From NCBI RefSeq assembly GCF_016772275.1, contig NZ_CP065425.1, positions 1,616,653-1,680,652 of the forward strand: a stretch of DNA of 64,000 nt. Reading direction: 5' to 3'. How positions within the stretch are numbered: position 1 is the first letter of the stretch; every line of letters begins with the position of its first letter. The stretch comes from Heyndrickxia vini (GTDB taxonomy: Bacteria; Bacillota; Bacilli; Bacillales; Bacillaceae_C). Below the pieces are notes generated by a model that was not told where the DNA came from, ran no database searches, and was given only the letters and a program-made list of their open reading frames with translations. This document shows, in pieces, positions 38,240-48,243 of the stretch. Position numbers and translations under genes: made by a program.

Positions 38240-39205
38240 ATGACAGAGAAATGGATTGCAGGAATTGATTTAGGAGGAACAACAACAAAATTAGCCTTTA
38301 TAAATGAAAATGGCGAGATTATTCAAAAATGGGAAATTGCTACGGATAATTCAGAAAAGGGGAAAAATATTTTAAAGAATATTTCTGATTCAATTAACCA
38401 AGAATTAGAAAGACTAGGGAAGGGGAAAGAAATCCTTCTTGGAATTGGAATCGGTGTTCCGGGAGCAGTTGATTTAAAAGAGGGTATTATTTACGAAGCT
38501 GTAAATCTCGGATGGGAGGATAATTTTCCGGTTGTTCAATCTTTAGGTGAATTGACTGGTTTACCTGTTGTTATCGATAATGATGCTAACTGTGCAGCAC
38601 TAGGAGAAATGTGGAAAGGTGCAGGACAAGGTGCTAACGATCTTCTATGTGTGACACTTGGAACAGGTGTTGGTGGCGGAGTCATCATTAAGAAACAGAT
38701 TGTCCATGGGGTGAAAGGGGCAGCGGGTGAAATAGGACATATAACGGTTATACCTGAAAACGGATCACCATGTAATTGTGGGAAAACTGGATGCTTGGAA
38801 ACAGTTGCTTCAGCAACAGGCATTTCACGAATAGCAACAGAAAGCTTACATACATATGAGAATAATTCCCGTATCAAAGACATATTTGCGAGTCATGGAA
38901 GTCTAAGCGCAAAAGATGTATTTGATTGTGCAAAAGAGAATGATCAGCTAGCGAAGAAAATAGTTAATCAAGTTGCATTTTATTTAGGGTTGACACTTGC
39001 GAATATAGGAAATAGTTTAAATCCTGAGAAAATCGTTATCGGTGGGGGCGTTTCAAAAGCTGGAGACATATTGCTTTCGCCAATTACCTCTTATTTTCAA
39101 AAATATGCTTTCTCTACGGTAGCTCAATCAACTACGCTTCACTTAGCAACATTAGGTAATGATGCTGGAGTAATTGGTGCAGCTTGGTTAATAAAAAGCA
39201 AATAA
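38240..39205 (+). CDS. glcK: Glucokinase, ROK family
   Basis: A 321-residue kinase: ATP-binding AGIDLGGTTTKLAF at the start, catalytic DNDANCAALGE, and the ROK zinc motif with CNCGKTGCLETV. It phosphorylates glucose to glucose-6-phosphate. The site AAGGGGGAAG is strong and it is coupled with yqgQ. It matches B. subtilis GlcK (YqgR) in position. Confidence 0.96.
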   Translation: MTEKWIAGIDLGGTTTKLAFINENGEIIQKWEIATDNSEKGKNILKNISDSINQELERLGKGKEILLGIGIGVPGAVDLKEGIIYEAVNLGWEDNFPVVQSLGELTGLPVVIDNDANCAALGEMWKGAGQGANDLLCVTLGTGVGGGVIIKKQIVHGVKGAAGEIGHITVIPENGSPCNCGKTGCLETVASATGISRIATESLHTYENNSRIKDIFASHGSLSAKDVFDCAKENDQLAKKIVNQVAFYLGLTLANIGNSLNPEKIVIGGGVSKAGDILLSPITSYFQKYAFSTVAQSTTLHLATLGNDAGVIGAAWLIKSK

Positions 39206-39363
39206 GTCTTCATAAATTCGGACAAACATGCAACTTTTTCTTTGTTTAGGACGTCTATTATACGGGGTAAATAAATTTCGGAAATGAATTTTTTTCATTA
39301 AATAACATTTTTCTTACTTGATTTTCACTTAACTTCAAGTAAGAAGGAGGTTTTCATTTTTAC

Positions 39364-41235
39364 ATGTTAAACTCAAAAAAAATAACGTTTTTATTCCCCA
39401 TTGTCGCGGCTATTTTTCTATGGATTAAAACATATATTGTCTATAAGACTGGATTCCATATGAAAATTGAAAACTGGATGCAGGAGTTTATTTTATTTAT
39501 TAATCCGGCGAGTTTTTTATTTTTTATTTTTGGTCTATCACTGTTTTTTAAGTCGGAAAAAATTCGAAACATCTACATTTTTGTTATTAGCTTTCTTTTA
39601 TCCTTTATTATCTATGCAAATGTTGTATTTTATCGATTTTTCTCAGACTTTTTAACATTGCCAGTTTTGTTCCAAACAAATAACTTTTCTGATTTAGGTG
39701 ATAGTGCGTTAGCCGAAATTAATTGGTGGGATTTTGTCTATTTTATCGATCTATTCCTTTTATTGGTTATCATTAAACAGAAACCTGCTTGGATAAACTT
39801 CTTTTCACCTTCTCGTGTCAATCGAAGAGCTTATTTTCTTGTAACAGCTGCAATTCTTTTTTTAAACTTGGGCCTTTCTGAAGCAGAACGACCTCAACTA
39901 CTTTCTCGAACATTTGATCGAGAAATTTTAGTGAAAAATATTGGCTCATTTAATTATCATATTTATGATATTTTCCTGCAGTCGAAAACATCGGCGCAAA
40001 AAGCATTAGCTGATGGAAGTAATCTAGTGGAAGTTGAAAATTATGTAAGAGCGAATTATGTGAAACCAAATAAAGATTTATTTGGTATAGCAAAAGATAA
40101 AAATGTCATACTCATATCACTTGAATCAACCCAAAGTTTTGTCATCAATTCAAAGGTAAACGGCCAAGTCATTACACCTTATTTAAATAAGTTGATAAAA
40201 GATAGTTATTATTTTAATAACTTTTACCACCAAACGGGTCAAGGGAAAACATCTGATGCTGAATTTTTAGTAGAGAATTCACTTTATCCTTTAAATAGAG
40301 GGGCCGTATTCTTTACTCATGCAGGGAATGTATATAACTCAATGGCCGAGAGATTAAATGAGAATGGCTATTATACAGCAGGTATGCATGCGAATAATAA
40401 GAGTTTTTGGAATCGAGATTTAATGTATAGATCATTGGGTTATCAACAATTCTATTCGTCAAGTTCATACAACATCACAGATGATAATTCAGTTGGATGG
40501 GGCATGAAAGACATTCCGTTCTTTGAGCAATCGGTAGATTTAATGAAGGATATGCCAAAGCCATTTTACGTAAAGATGTTAACATTAACGAATCACCACC
40601 CATTTACACTAGGAGATTCAGATAAACTAATCAATGAATATACATCGAATGACAAAACCGTTAATCGTTATTTCACAACTGTCCGTTACCAAGATGAAGC
40701 AATAAAAGTATTCATTAATAAATTAAAAGAAGAAGGGTTATATAATAATTCAATAATCATAATGTACGGTGATCATTATGGAATTTCAGATAATCACACG
40801 ACGGCAATGAGTCAATATTTAGGAAAAGAAATCACCCCTCTAGTAAATGTTGACCTTCAAAAAGTCCCTTTTATTATTCATATTCCTGGCGTAACAGATA
40901 AAGGAAGAGGAAGAGTTTTGACGGAAGTAGCGGGACAAATCGATATTAGACCGACTATTCTTCATCTATTAGGGATTAATACAAAAAAGGATTTGCAATT
41001 TGGAGAGGACCTTTTCTCACCGGAACATCGAAACTTCTCCGTTTTTCGGGACGGTCAAATTGTAACGGATCAGTATGTATGGTCAGGTAATGCGTGTTAC
41101 TCAAAAAAAACGGAGGAACATGTAGATAATGATGCTTGTCAAAAATTCGTGGAAAAAGCCAATAACGAGCTTGATTTTTCCGATCAAATTATTTATGGTG
41201 ATTTGCTCAGATTTTATGAGAAAAAAGACAAATAA
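39364..41235 (+). CDS. yqgS: Lipoteichoic acid synthase-like sulfatase-fold enzyme (YqgS)
   Basis: A 623-residue protein with five N-terminal membrane segments (about 1-185) and an extracellular LTA-synthase/sulfatase domain: [15 protein letters not shown], the nucleophile Thr296 in [25 protein letters not shown], and the metal site [18 protein letters not shown] synthases polymerise glycerol phosphate from phosphatidylglycerol onto a glycolipid anchor. Bacillus has several paralogues; YqgS is the one next to glcK. AGAAGGAGG lies upstream. Confidence 0.94.
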   Translation: MLNSKKITFLFPIVAAIFLWIKTYIVYKTGFHMKIENWMQEFILFINPASFLFFIFGLSLFFKSEKIRNIYIFVISFLLSFIIYANVVFYRFFSDFLTLPVLFQTNNFSDLGDSALAEINWWDFVYFIDLFLLLVIIKQKPAWINFFSPSRVNRRAYFLVTAAILFLNLGLSEAERPQLLSRTFDREILVKNIGSFNYHIYDIFLQSKTSAQKALADGSNLVEVENYVRANYVKPNKDLFGIAKDKNVILISLESTQSFVINSKVNGQVITPYLNKLIKDSYYFNNFYHQTGQGKTSDAEFLVENSLYPLNRGAVFFTHAGNVYNSMAERLNENGYYTAGMHANNKSFWNRDLMYRSLGYQQFYSSSSYNITDDNSVGWGMKDIPFFEQSVDLMKDMPKPFYVKMLTLTNHHPFTLGDSDKLINEYTSNDKTVNRYFTTVRYQDEAIKVFINKLKEEGLYNNSIIIMYGDHYGISDNHTTAMSQYLGKEITPLVNVDLQKVPFIIHIPGVTDKGRGRVLTEVAGQIDIRPTILHLLGINTKKDLQFGEDLFSPEHRNFSVFRDGQIVTDQYVWSGNACYSKKTEEHVDNDACQKFVEKANNELDFSDQIIYGDLLRFYEKKDK

Positions 41236-41252
41236 TCAGTAAGAGTAAATAG

Positions 41253-41290
41253 AAAATAAGAAAACTCGCATGTGCGGGTTTTCTTATTTT
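41253..41290 (+). terminator. Terminator after yqgS
   Basis: A long stem: AAAATAAGAAAACTCGCA pairs with TGCGGGTTTTCTTATTTT (one wobble). Confidence 0.85.
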
Positions 41291-41321
41291 CGGAACTACT
41301 ACGAAAGAAGAGGTAAGTGCG

Positions 41322-42443
41322 ATGAAGAAAAAACAAAAACTGCATACTTCTTTTTTTATTATATTTTTTTTGTTTCTAATTGCTTCCATCTTATCCGGGT
41401 GCCACCAACAAAAATCTAATCAGTCTCCTAAACAAAAGGAATTGTATACAAATCAACTCATTCCGTTAACGGTAAATGAAAAACAATTTGAAAAAATAGT
41501 AGGATGGTTAAATAATAAAACAATCGTGTACATAAAACATCTAAAGGAAGAAAGTTATGTTTATTCGTACCAACTTGAAACAGGAGCGAGTTCCTTGCTG
41601 TTTAAATGTAACGATGCTATTAAAAATGTAATTATTAGTCCGGATCGTAAGAAAATCTTAGTTCAAACAGCCCCTTCAACGTATTTGGCAAAATTATATC
41701 TTATGGATAGTAAAGGGAAAATACTGTTTTCGAAAGAAGTAAAGTCTTATGATTTATCTTATGATTGGAATGAAAATGATCCTAATATTTTAGCCATTTC
41801 GGTCTTTTATGAGGATTGGACATTTGATGTTTTTACTTTAGACGTGAATGATGTATCCTTAACAAAGCATCATTTTTCAGACCCTTTTATTAAGTGGTTT
41901 GGTAAAGATGTAGTACTCTTTCAAAAGTGGGATAAACGAGCTGACCAAGTGGATGCTCCTCTTGTATCCTATCCTATGAACAATCCAAAAGGGCAAAAAA
42001 TTTTACTGAATAATATCTACCAATTTGATACATTTGATGATTTTCTTTTAACGATTACATTAGATCCAAAGGAAAATGCTACATATCATTTTTACAATAA
42101 ATCAATGGATGAACAATCTTCTTTTCAAGTTCCCCAATTCAGTCAACTTAAGGATGGGCTTATACCATATCATGATTTTGAAATGAAGGAGAATACATTC
42201 ATTACCTTCGTTCCATCTGAAAATGAATCCGTAGATCTTGATGAGGGGCATTTTAAGTTAGTTCAGTATAATACACTCAAAAAAGCTGAAAATGTCGTGT
42301 TCAATCAATTGCCAAACGAACCATTATCTTGCTCGCCTAATGGTAAAGTTTGTTTATACGGATTTCAATTTGAAAAATTAGTAGACTTACAAAATAAAAA
42401 GATTATTCCGTTAGTAAAAATGGCAAAGAAAAAAGAGCAGTAA
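41322..42443 (+). CDS. yqgU: Putative lipoprotein YqgU
   Basis: A 373-residue protein with a lipoprotein signal peptide ending in the lipobox ILSGC (Cys28), followed by a Gln/Lys/Ser-rich spacer and a domain whose repeated strands (SYVYSYQLETG, KILVQTAPSTYLAKLYLMD, FDVFTLDV) look like a beta-propeller. Function unknown. The start follows AGAGGTAAG. It corresponds to yqgU by position. Confidence 0.85.
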   Translation: MKKKQKLHTSFFIIFFLFLIASILSGCHQQKSNQSPKQKELYTNQLIPLTVNEKQFEKIVGWLNNKTIVYIKHLKEESYVYSYQLETGASSLLFKCNDAIKNVIISPDRKKILVQTAPSTYLAKLYLMDSKGKILFSKEVKSYDLSYDWNENDPNILAISVFYEDWTFDVFTLDVNDVSLTKHHFSDPFIKWFGKDVVLFQKWDKRADQVDAPLVSYPMNNPKGQKILLNNIYQFDTFDDFLLTITLDPKENATYHFYNKSMDEQSSFQVPQFSQLKDGLIPYHDFEMKENTFITFVPSENESVDLDEGHFKLVQYNTLKKAENVVFNQLPNEPLSCSPNGKVCLYGFQFEKLVDLQNKKIIPLVKMAKKKEQ

Positions 42444-42460
42444 AGTATATACTGCTCTTT
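42432..42460. terminator. Terminator between yqgU and the DUF2759 gene
   Basis: A perfect 11-bp stem AAAGAGCAGTA/TACTGCTCTTT; it can serve both convergent genes. Confidence 0.85.
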
Positions 42461-42474
42461 CATGAAAAATAAGG

Positions 42475-42648
42475 TTAAATTGTTGCCGGGTATCCTGAAT
42501 GAATAACTGTCATAACAGTGAACCAGCCAAATACACCAAGTGTAATTAGTCCAAAAACGATTCCAAATGGATTTTTATTTTTGAATGCACTAACTGTACC
42601 AAATAATGCAAGTAATGTTACTAATGTGAAAATGATAACTGTACCCAT
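42475..42648 (-). CDS. DUF2759 family small membrane protein (YqgW-like)
   Basis: A 57-residue protein (MGTVIIFTLVTLLALFG ... FGWFTVMTVIHSGYPATI) with two hydrophobic segments. The pattern GTVIIF plus FGWFTVMT is typical of DUF2759 proteins near yqgX in Bacillus. GGAAGGGG lies about 10 bases before the ATG. Function unknown. Confidence 0.85.
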   Translation of the reverse strand: MGTVIIFTLVTLLALFGTVSAFKNKNPFGIVFGLITLGVFGWFTVMTVIHSGYPATI

Positions 42649-42898
42649 TTGTAACAGACCCCTTCCTTAATTAAAAATGTTCTTTTTTACGTATGTAAAT
42701 TAATAATAGCACTCATACATATTTTACAATTATAAGCTGGTTTTGTCGAGGTGAAAAAGTGAAAGTTATTTGACTTGTAAAAATCATTGCTTGGTAATAG
42801 TATAACCAAAACGGGAAAAGATACATTCTATTTTTTCTATCATCAGATTAATGATAAGATAAAATAAAGAGAAGTTATAAAAATATTGGAGGAATAGT

Positions 42899-43525
42899 AT
42901 GAAATGGCAACGAATTCCTTTAGGGATTTTACAAACGAATTGTTATTTGCTATCAGATGAAAATAAAGAATGCATTGTGATTGATCCAGGTGAGGAAGGA
43001 GAAAAGCTGTTATCAATAATCAATGCACAAAAATTAAAACCAATTGCTATTTTTTTAACGCATGCTCATTTTGATCATATTGGCGCAGTCGATAGTATTA
43101 GGGATACATTTCATATTCCTGTTTATGTCCATAAGAAGGAAGCAGCCTGGCTCTCTGACCCGGTTCTTAATGGTTCTGAAATATTTATGATGGGAAAGGC
43201 TGTGCGGCAAAAGCCAGCTGATCAACTAATTACCCAAGAATCGCACCTATCCATTGGATCGTTTAATTTTGATGTTTTTGAAACTCCGGGACATTCACCT
43301 GGAAGTATTTCCTTCTATGTAAAAGAATTAAATGTAGTTTTTGCAGGGGATGCTTTATTTCAAAATAGTGTAGGGCGGACAGATCTGCCTGCGGGAAATC
43401 ATCAGCAGTTGATCAGCAGTATTAAAAGTAAATTATTCACCTTACCAGATGTGACGATGGTGTTATCTGGTCATGGACCAGAAACAATTATTGATCACGA
43501 AAAACGAAACAACCCATTTTTATGA
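42899..43525 (+). CDS. yqgX: Metallo-beta-lactamase-fold hydrolase YqgX
   Basis: A 208-residue glyoxalase II-like protein with the metal motif THAHFDHIG (about 57-65), ETPGHSPGS, FAGDALFQNSVGRTD and LSGHGPET. In B. subtilis this gene product has been linked to bacillithiol-dependent methylglyoxal detoxification or hydrolase activity; the exact substrate is inferred. The site TTGGAGGAATAG is good. Confidence 0.93.
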   Translation: MKWQRIPLGILQTNCYLLSDENKECIVIDPGEEGEKLLSIINAQKLKPIAIFLTHAHFDHIGAVDSIRDTFHIPVYVHKKEAAWLSDPVLNGSEIFMMGKAVRQKPADQLITQESHLSIGSFNFDVFETPGHSPGSISFYVKELNVVFAGDALFQNSVGRTDLPAGNHQQLISSIKSKLFTLPDVTMVLSGHGPETIIDHEKRNNPFL

Positions 43526-43535
43526 TCCATGTAAA

Positions 43536-43570
43536 CAAAAAAACTCTTGAACACGTTCAAGAGTTTTTTT
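43536..43570. terminator. Bidirectional terminator between yqgX and yqgY
   Basis: A 15-bp perfect stem AAAAAACTCTTGAAC/GTTCAAGAGTTTTTT. Confidence 0.9.
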
Positions 43571-43577
43571 GTAAAGC

Positions 43578-43820
43578 TTAGTGTTCTACACCAGGCACTA
43601 GTATGAATGTAGTATAGTATGTAAAGCCCGCGAAGAAGATAGTTAGGTACGCTCCAAAAATATACATATACATACGTTCAGATAATTTCAAATAGCTTAG
43701 TAAAACAAAAAATGCAGTTTGTCCTAGGAATAATAATGCAAGACTTTTTAAGTCACCAAGATAAAGCATAACTGTAAAGATACCAGTCCAAAATCCTAAT
43801 ACCCTGTACATGCGATCCAT
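43578..43820 (-). CDS. yqgY: DUF2626 family membrane protein YqgY
   Basis: An 80-residue protein with three hydrophobic segments (MYRVLGFWTGIFTVMLYLGD at the start, ERMYMYIFGAYLTIFFAGF later), characteristic of DUF2626. Function unknown. GGAGGG lies 7 bases upstream of the ATG. Confidence 0.9.
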   Translation of the reverse strand: MDRMYRVLGFWTGIFTVMLYLGDLKSLALLFLGQTAFFVLLSYLKLSERMYMYIFGAYLTIFFAGFTYYTTFILVPGVEH

Positions 43821-43957
43821 ATGTATCCCTCCTTTTGTACCTTTACTCCATCAATTTATTATTATAAATGAAAAGTATAGCTAATGTAAATAACCTCATA
43901 TTTTAGTTTGTGACATTTACGTGATAAATAACCAAATAATATGAATAAAAATTTTTA

Positions 43958-43980
43958 GCAAAAATAATCTTATTTTTTGC
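43958..43980. promoter_or_regulatory. A/T inverted repeat upstream of comGA; ComK-site candidate
   Basis: GCAAAAATAA and TTATTTTTTGC form an inverted repeat 62 bases before comGA, with a second A4T5 tract just upstream. ComK binds paired A/T boxes (AAAA-N5-TTTT). The spacing here is not exact, so this is only a candidate. Confidence 0.3.
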
Positions 43981-44041
43981 AGGAAAATAAAAGTATTTGT
44001 CGAAACAATATACAAACAGTAAAGGTGGTGGCTTATGGTAT

Positions 44042-45145
44042 ATGACAATAGAAAAAATAGTAGACTTATTGCTAAATCAGGCGTTGAAATTAAACGCAAC
44101 GGATGTGCATATTATTCCGAGAAAAGATGATTATCACGTCCAACTTCGTTTTAACGGAAGACTAACCCCGTACCGAGAACTATCCGTTGAAATTGGTGAA
44201 AGACTCATATCCCATTTTAAATTTATGTCTTCCATGGATATTAGTGAAAAAAGAAAACCTCAAAGTGGCTCCTTCCATTTATTTGTCCATCAAAAGAAAA
44301 CGTCTTTACGAATTTCTACCTTACCAACAGCATTATTAAAAGAAAGTTTAGTTATACGGATTTTACCTCAAAATCAATCGGTAACCATCAATGAAATTTC
44401 CCTATTTCCCACATTCACAAAAAAACTAAAAGCTTTGTTAATGCACTCGCACGGAATGATCATTTTCACTGGTCCAACTGGCAGCGGTAAATCAACGACG
44501 ATGTATACGCTTGTAGAGCATTGTTCTAATCAATTGAGGAGGAATGTGATAACACTCGAAGATCCTGTGGAACAGCAGAATGGGTCATTTTTACAAGTTC
44601 AAGTGAATGAAAAAGCAGGTATAACGTATAGCACCGGATTGAAAGCTATTTTAAGACATGATCCCGATATTATTATGGTAGGCGAAATCCGTGATAGTGA
44701 AACGGCGAAAATTGCTATAAGAGCGGCATTAACAGGACATTTAGTACTTAGTACATTGCATACAAGAGATGCGAAAGGAGCAATTTATCGATTATTAGAA
44801 TTTGGGGTGCAATGGCACGAAATTGAACAAACATTAATTGCTGTAACCGCGCAAAGGCTAGTAAAATTGAAATGCCCATTTTGTGGTAACATGTGTTCAA
44901 CATATTGTGTGAATTATTTTAAGAAAAACAGAACAGCCGTATATGAGATGATTTCAGGAAAGACATTGAAAAATGTATTAAGTGAAGCGAATGGAAATCA
45001 GACAACGACTAAATATAAAACATTGAAAGAGATCATTCGAAAGGGGATTGCACTTGGATATATTTCAACAAATGAATACTATCGGTGGGTTTTTGATGAA
45101 GAAGAATCGAATCCCTATCAAAACCCAAGGAATGTTTTTGAGTAG
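44042..45145 (+). CDS. comGA: Competence pilus ATPase ComGA
   Basis: A 367-residue GspE/PilB-type secretion ATPase: Walker A GPTGSGKSTTMYT (about 146-158), Asp box with NVITLEDPVEQ, Walker B IIMVGEIRDSETA and the His box TALTGHLVLSTLHTRDA. It powers assembly of the DNA-uptake pseudopilus. ATG at 44042 gives the family start (MTIEKIVDLLLNQAL); GGTGGTGG lies 10 bases upstream. First gene of the comG operon. Confidence 0.95.
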   Translation: MTIEKIVDLLLNQALKLNATDVHIIPRKDDYHVQLRFNGRLTPYRELSVEIGERLISHFKFMSSMDISEKRKPQSGSFHLFVHQKKTSLRISTLPTALLKESLVIRILPQNQSVTINEISLFPTFTKKLKALLMHSHGMIIFTGPTGSGKSTTMYTLVEHCSNQLRRNVITLEDPVEQQNGSFLQVQVNEKAGITYSTGLKAILRHDPDIIMVGEIRDSETAKIAIRAALTGHLVLSTLHTRDAKGAIYRLLEFGVQWHEIEQTLIAVTAQRLVKLKCPFCGNMCSTYCVNYFKKNRTAVYEMISGKTLKNVLSEANGNQTTTKYKTLKEIIRKGIALGYISTNEYYRWVFDEEESNPYQNPRNVFE

Positions 45146-46124
45146 AGTCGGGGAAATGCTTGAAAATGGTTTTACTTTAGCGGAGGCTATTGATTTTTTA
45201 GACCATCTCAATACAACAGCATCATGGCACTCACAACAAATGATTAAGGACTTACAAAATGGCATTCCGATTTATGAAGTGTTGAGTGAAAGAAATTTTG
45301 ATAAAAAGGCTTGTACTCAAATTTACTTTGCTGATAAGCATGGGAATTTACCAGATGTTTTGATAGAAGCGGGTGGGTATTTAATAAAAAAACATCAAGA
45401 TCGTCTGATGTTTTTGAAATTACTTCAATATCCAATTATCTTAATATTTCTCCTGATATTTGTCTTATTGCTGCTTAAAAATTTTTTACTTCCTCAATTC
45501 GAAGTACTATACTCTTCAATGAACTATCGCCCAACAAAAACTGTAAGTATTTTTATCTACTTCATGAAAAATGCACAATTTTTTATTGGCTACATCCTCT
45601 GCTTTTTCATCATCTCCAGTTTTCTTATCTATTTTTCCTTAAACAAAAAAACTTCTCTTCAAAGAGCAAATTTGTTTTCCAAAATACCGATTGTCCGATT
45701 TTATTTTAAATTATTTACGTGTCAATTTTTGGCCCGTGAATGGAGTTATTTACTCCAAGGAGGATTTTCCATTATTGAAATACTGGAAATGATGAGATCG
45801 CAAAGCTTTCGTCCGCTTATTAGAGAAATGGCAGAAAAAATTCGAATTGATTTAACAAAAGGACTATCTTTTTCTCACTCTCTTTCGGAATTGGATTTTC
45901 TAGATGAGCAATTTATTACAGTTACCATACATGGTGAAAAAAACGGTCGATTGGATCATGAGTTGTTATTTTATAGCAAATTTTGTTTACTGCAGATTGA
46001 GGAAAACATACAAAAAGTATTTCGGATATTGCAGCCGATCATGTTTCTTTTTATTGGATGTATGATCATTGCGGTTTATTTATCCATTTTATTACCGATG
46101 TTTGAGATGATTGATTCAATTTAA
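45096..46124 (+). CDS. comGB: Competence pilus membrane protein ComGB
   Basis: A 342-residue GspF/PilC-type polytopic protein with three or four membrane segments and the duplicated T2SSF domain (MLENGFTLAEAIDFL and LLQGGFSIIEILEMM). It is the inner-membrane platform for pseudopilin assembly. ATG at 45096 overlaps comGA by 50 bases, showing tight coupling; GGTGGG is 6 bases upstream. Confidence 0.93.
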   Translation: MKKNRIPIKTQGMFLSRVGEMLENGFTLAEAIDFLDHLNTTASWHSQQMIKDLQNGIPIYEVLSERNFDKKACTQIYFADKHGNLPDVLIEAGGYLIKKHQDRLMFLKLLQYPIILIFLLIFVLLLLKNFLLPQFEVLYSSMNYRPTKTVSIFIYFMKNAQFFIGYILCFFIISSFLIYFSLNKKTSLQRANLFSKIPIVRFYFKLFTCQFLAREWSYLLQGGFSIIEILEMMRSQSFRPLIREMAEKIRIDLTKGLSFSHSLSELDFLDEQFITVTIHGEKNGRLDHELLFYSKFCLLQIEENIQKVFRILQPIMFLFIGCMIIAVYLSILLPMFEMIDSI

Positions 46125-46138
46125 TGGGGTGAAATGTA

Positions 46139-46453
46139 ATGAAAAATAATAAAGGTTTTACATTAATTGAAATGTTAATAGTACTGCTTATCATTACGAT
46201 TTTAATATTCGTTGCTATTCCTAATATTACGAAGCATAGTACATCAATAAACAATAAAGGCTGTGAAGCGTATATTACGATGGTTCAAGGGCAAGTAGAA
46301 GCCTATGAAATGGAATACCACCAATTTCCTAAAGATACAGCAGAGCTAGTGTCGAAAGAATATCTTGCATCTGGCAAAACAAAATGTCCAAATGGAAATG
46401 AAATATCCATTGATGGAAACGGTAAAGTTGCAGAAGTTAAGAGTCCAAAGTAA
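46139..46453 (+). CDS. comGC: Major pseudopilin ComGC
   Basis: A 104-residue type IV-pilin-like precursor: short basic leader MKNNKG cut before FTLIEMLIVLLIITIL by the prepilin peptidase ComC, then a hydrophobic helix and a soluble domain with two Cys (GCEAYITM, KTKCPNG). It builds the DNA-uptake pilus. Its stop overlaps the comGD start (TAATG). Confidence 0.96.
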   Translation: MKNNKGFTLIEMLIVLLIITILIFVAIPNITKHSTSINNKGCEAYITMVQGQVEAYEMEYHQFPKDTAELVSKEYLASGKTKCPNGNEISIDGNGKVAEVKSPK

Positions 46454-46893
46454 TGATTATCAAGGATAACAGGGGATTTACTCTGATTGAAGTTCTTGTT
46501 GTATTAATCGTGCTCTCTATTTTTATCGGACTTGGATTTACAAGAATGAAACCGATATGGAGGTCATTGGAAAAAGGGATGTTTATTTCTCAAATGGAAG
46601 CAGATCTTTATTTTGTACAAGCATATGCTGTGAACCGGCATGAGTCCGTCGTTGTTCAATTCTATCCATTTAATGATCGTTATATCGCAACTTCGGTAAC
46701 TTCAAATAGCAAAATACTTGATAGAACATTGCCAACTTCAATTGATATGATGAATGGTTCATTCACATCTTATACGATTACTCCAGACGGAAATATTAAT
46801 AAATTTGGCACGTTGAAATTTAAACACAGTGAAAAGGAACTAAAGCTTATTTTCAATATTGGGAGGGGAAGATTCCGTATTGAAGAACAGTAA
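46453..46893 (+). CDS. comGD: Minor pseudopilin ComGD
   Basis: A 146-residue pseudopilin with the leader MIIKDNRG and the cleavage-site context GFTLIEVLVVLIVLSIF, followed by a GspH-like domain. Start overlaps the comGC stop by one base. Required for assembly of the competence pseudopilus by analogy with B. subtilis. Confidence 0.93.
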   Translation: MIIKDNRGFTLIEVLVVLIVLSIFIGLGFTRMKPIWRSLEKGMFISQMEADLYFVQAYAVNRHESVVVQFYPFNDRYIATSVTSNSKILDRTLPTSIDMMNGSFTSYTITPDGNINKFGTLKFKHSEKELKLIFNIGRGRFRIEEQ

Positions 46894-47218
46894 AGGTTTT
46901 ATTGTTGCGGAGGGGCTTGTTTCATTGGGTGCAATCTTTTTAATAACGACTAGCCTGTTTCCTCTAATGTTTTTAATTATTCAAAAACAGGAGGAAGGTA
47001 AACACGATTTAATTGCGGCAAGCTTAATGTACGAAAGAACAGAAGCGAATGTAATGACTGGCCAGTCGAAAGATCAATTATACATCATTGATGGAATGCA
47101 ATATAAGATTACGTTTCAAAAAGGCAATGAGTTCGAATGGAAGGTTTGTGTTCATTATGCTAAGAAACAACGATGTATTTTCCAAGAGAATAAACGAGAA
47201 GGGATTCTCATTGATTGA
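46880..47218 (+). CDS. comGE: Minor pseudopilin ComGE
   Basis: A 112-residue protein with the leader KNSKGFIVAEGLVSLGAIF, a pilin-like N-terminus, and two Cys in WKVCVHYAKKQRC. The TTG start at 46880 is chosen by position of the leader and the GGGAGGGG site 10 bases upstream; it overlaps comGD by 14 bases. Confidence 0.88.
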   Translation: MKNSKGFIVAEGLVSLGAIFLITTSLFPLMFLIIQKQEEGKHDLIAASLMYERTEANVMTGQSKDQLYIIDGMQYKITFQKGNEFEWKVCVHYAKKQRCIFQENKREGILID

Positions 47219-47618
47219 ATGTATTCTTTCCTTACTCATTTTATCGACTATTCTTTGCTTTTTCCCACTTTTAATAAAAGCATATGAACGGATTGATCAT
47301 GCAATCTCAACAGAAAAAGATTTTGAGTGGAATCTCTTTCTAATGGAATTAAGGAAAGAGTTAAGAACGAGTAATGGATGGGAAGTTACCAAAAACGGTC
47401 TTTATTTAAAAAGTGGTCAAGAAATAGTCGTCTATGAAAAATATAATAATTTGATTCGAAGAAGGGTAGATGGGAAAGGACATGAAGTTGTATTACAAAA
47501 GATAAAGCAGATTAATTTCAGTAGTAATAAAAATGAAATTATTCTGCATGTACAATTTACGAATAATCACACACGAGAAGCTCACTTATTCTTTCCTTTA
47601 CGAGAAAATGAGGAATAA
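47157..47618 (+). CDS. comGF: Minor pseudopilin ComGF
   Basis: A 153-residue protein with the leader INEKGFSLIECILSLLILSTILCF, preceded by about 13 basic residues, and a ComGF-type soluble domain. ATG at 47157 is preferred (GGAAGG about 12 bases upstream); it overlaps comGE by 62 bases, typical of this compact operon. Confidence 0.9.
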   Translation: MLRNNDVFSKRINEKGFSLIECILSLLILSTILCFFPLLIKAYERIDHAISTEKDFEWNLFLMELRKELRTSNGWEVTKNGLYLKSGQEIVVYEKYNNLIRRRVDGKGHEVVLQKIKQINFSSNKNEIILHVQFTNNHTREAHLFFPLRENEE

Positions 47619-47621
47619 GAA

Positions 47622-47996
47622 ATGAATAATGAAAAAGGGTATATTTTTCCGTTAACTTTAGGGGTTGTAGTAACCTGTCTTTTAGTGTTAACAACCTCTA
47701 TTGGGATCTTTCTATCAGAAAAAAGATATTTGAAGGAAATGGAGGAATATTATTTTGCAAATAGTATGAGCGCATTAGCTGTTACAAAAATCGTAGATTC
47801 ATTAAATAAAGATGATTTTATGGCTACAGGGCGATTTTCCTATAATAGAGGAACTGTGAAATTTACCATTCATGAAAAGGAGAAAAAAGTGTATTCCATA
47901 ATTTTGGCGATAAATTTAGACGATAGATTAATTACAAAAAGCGAAGTAATTTATAATCAACAAGAAAAACGTATATTAAGATGGGAAGAGAAATAA
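47622..47996 (+). CDS. comGG: ComGG, last pseudopilus protein of the operon
   Basis: A 124-residue protein with the leader MNNEKG followed by a hydrophobic helix (YIFPLTLGVVVTCLLVLTTS) and a soluble domain, as in ComGG, which varies strongly between species. It lies 3 bases after comGF, with GAGGAATAAG as site. Identity relies mainly on operon position. Confidence 0.88.
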   Translation: MNNEKGYIFPLTLGVVVTCLLVLTTSIGIFLSEKRYLKEMEEYYFANSMSALAVTKIVDSLNKDDFMATGRFSYNRGTVKFTIHEKEKKVYSIILAINLDDRLITKSEVIYNQQEKRILRWEEK

Positions 47997-48066
47997 TTTT
48001 GTATTAATAAGAATAAATAATTTCCTTGGCGGGCAAAATAGATATGATGAGGGTGGTGTATAGTTT

Positions 48067-48243
48067 ATGTCCACAAATGATTATATCAAATTCATTACAC
48101 AAACCTTTGTAAAGCATTTTGATACGCCAAAATTGGATAGAAAACAGCATAGAATCCAAAGGAAAGAAGAAAAGGCTCCTTTTCTTTATCGGTGGTTCGG
48201 GATACTACCATATTCAATATTAATGGTATTTAAACGGAAATAG
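48067..48243 (+). CDS. yqzE: YqzE family small protein
   Basis: A 58-residue basic protein (MSTNDYIKFITQTFVKHFD ... YRWFGILPYSILMVFKRK), matching YqzE, which follows comGG in Bacillus. It has one C-terminal hydrophobic stretch. Function unknown; position suggests the comG regulon. Confidence 0.88.
   Translation: MSTNDYIKFITQTFVKHFDTPKLDRKQHRIQRKEEKAPFLYRWFGILPYSILMVFKRK

Noticed and set aside
43997..44041. Longer N-terminus for ComGA from 43997
   Set aside because: The extra residues are unlike ComGA and there is no ribosome site; ATG 44042 fits the family.
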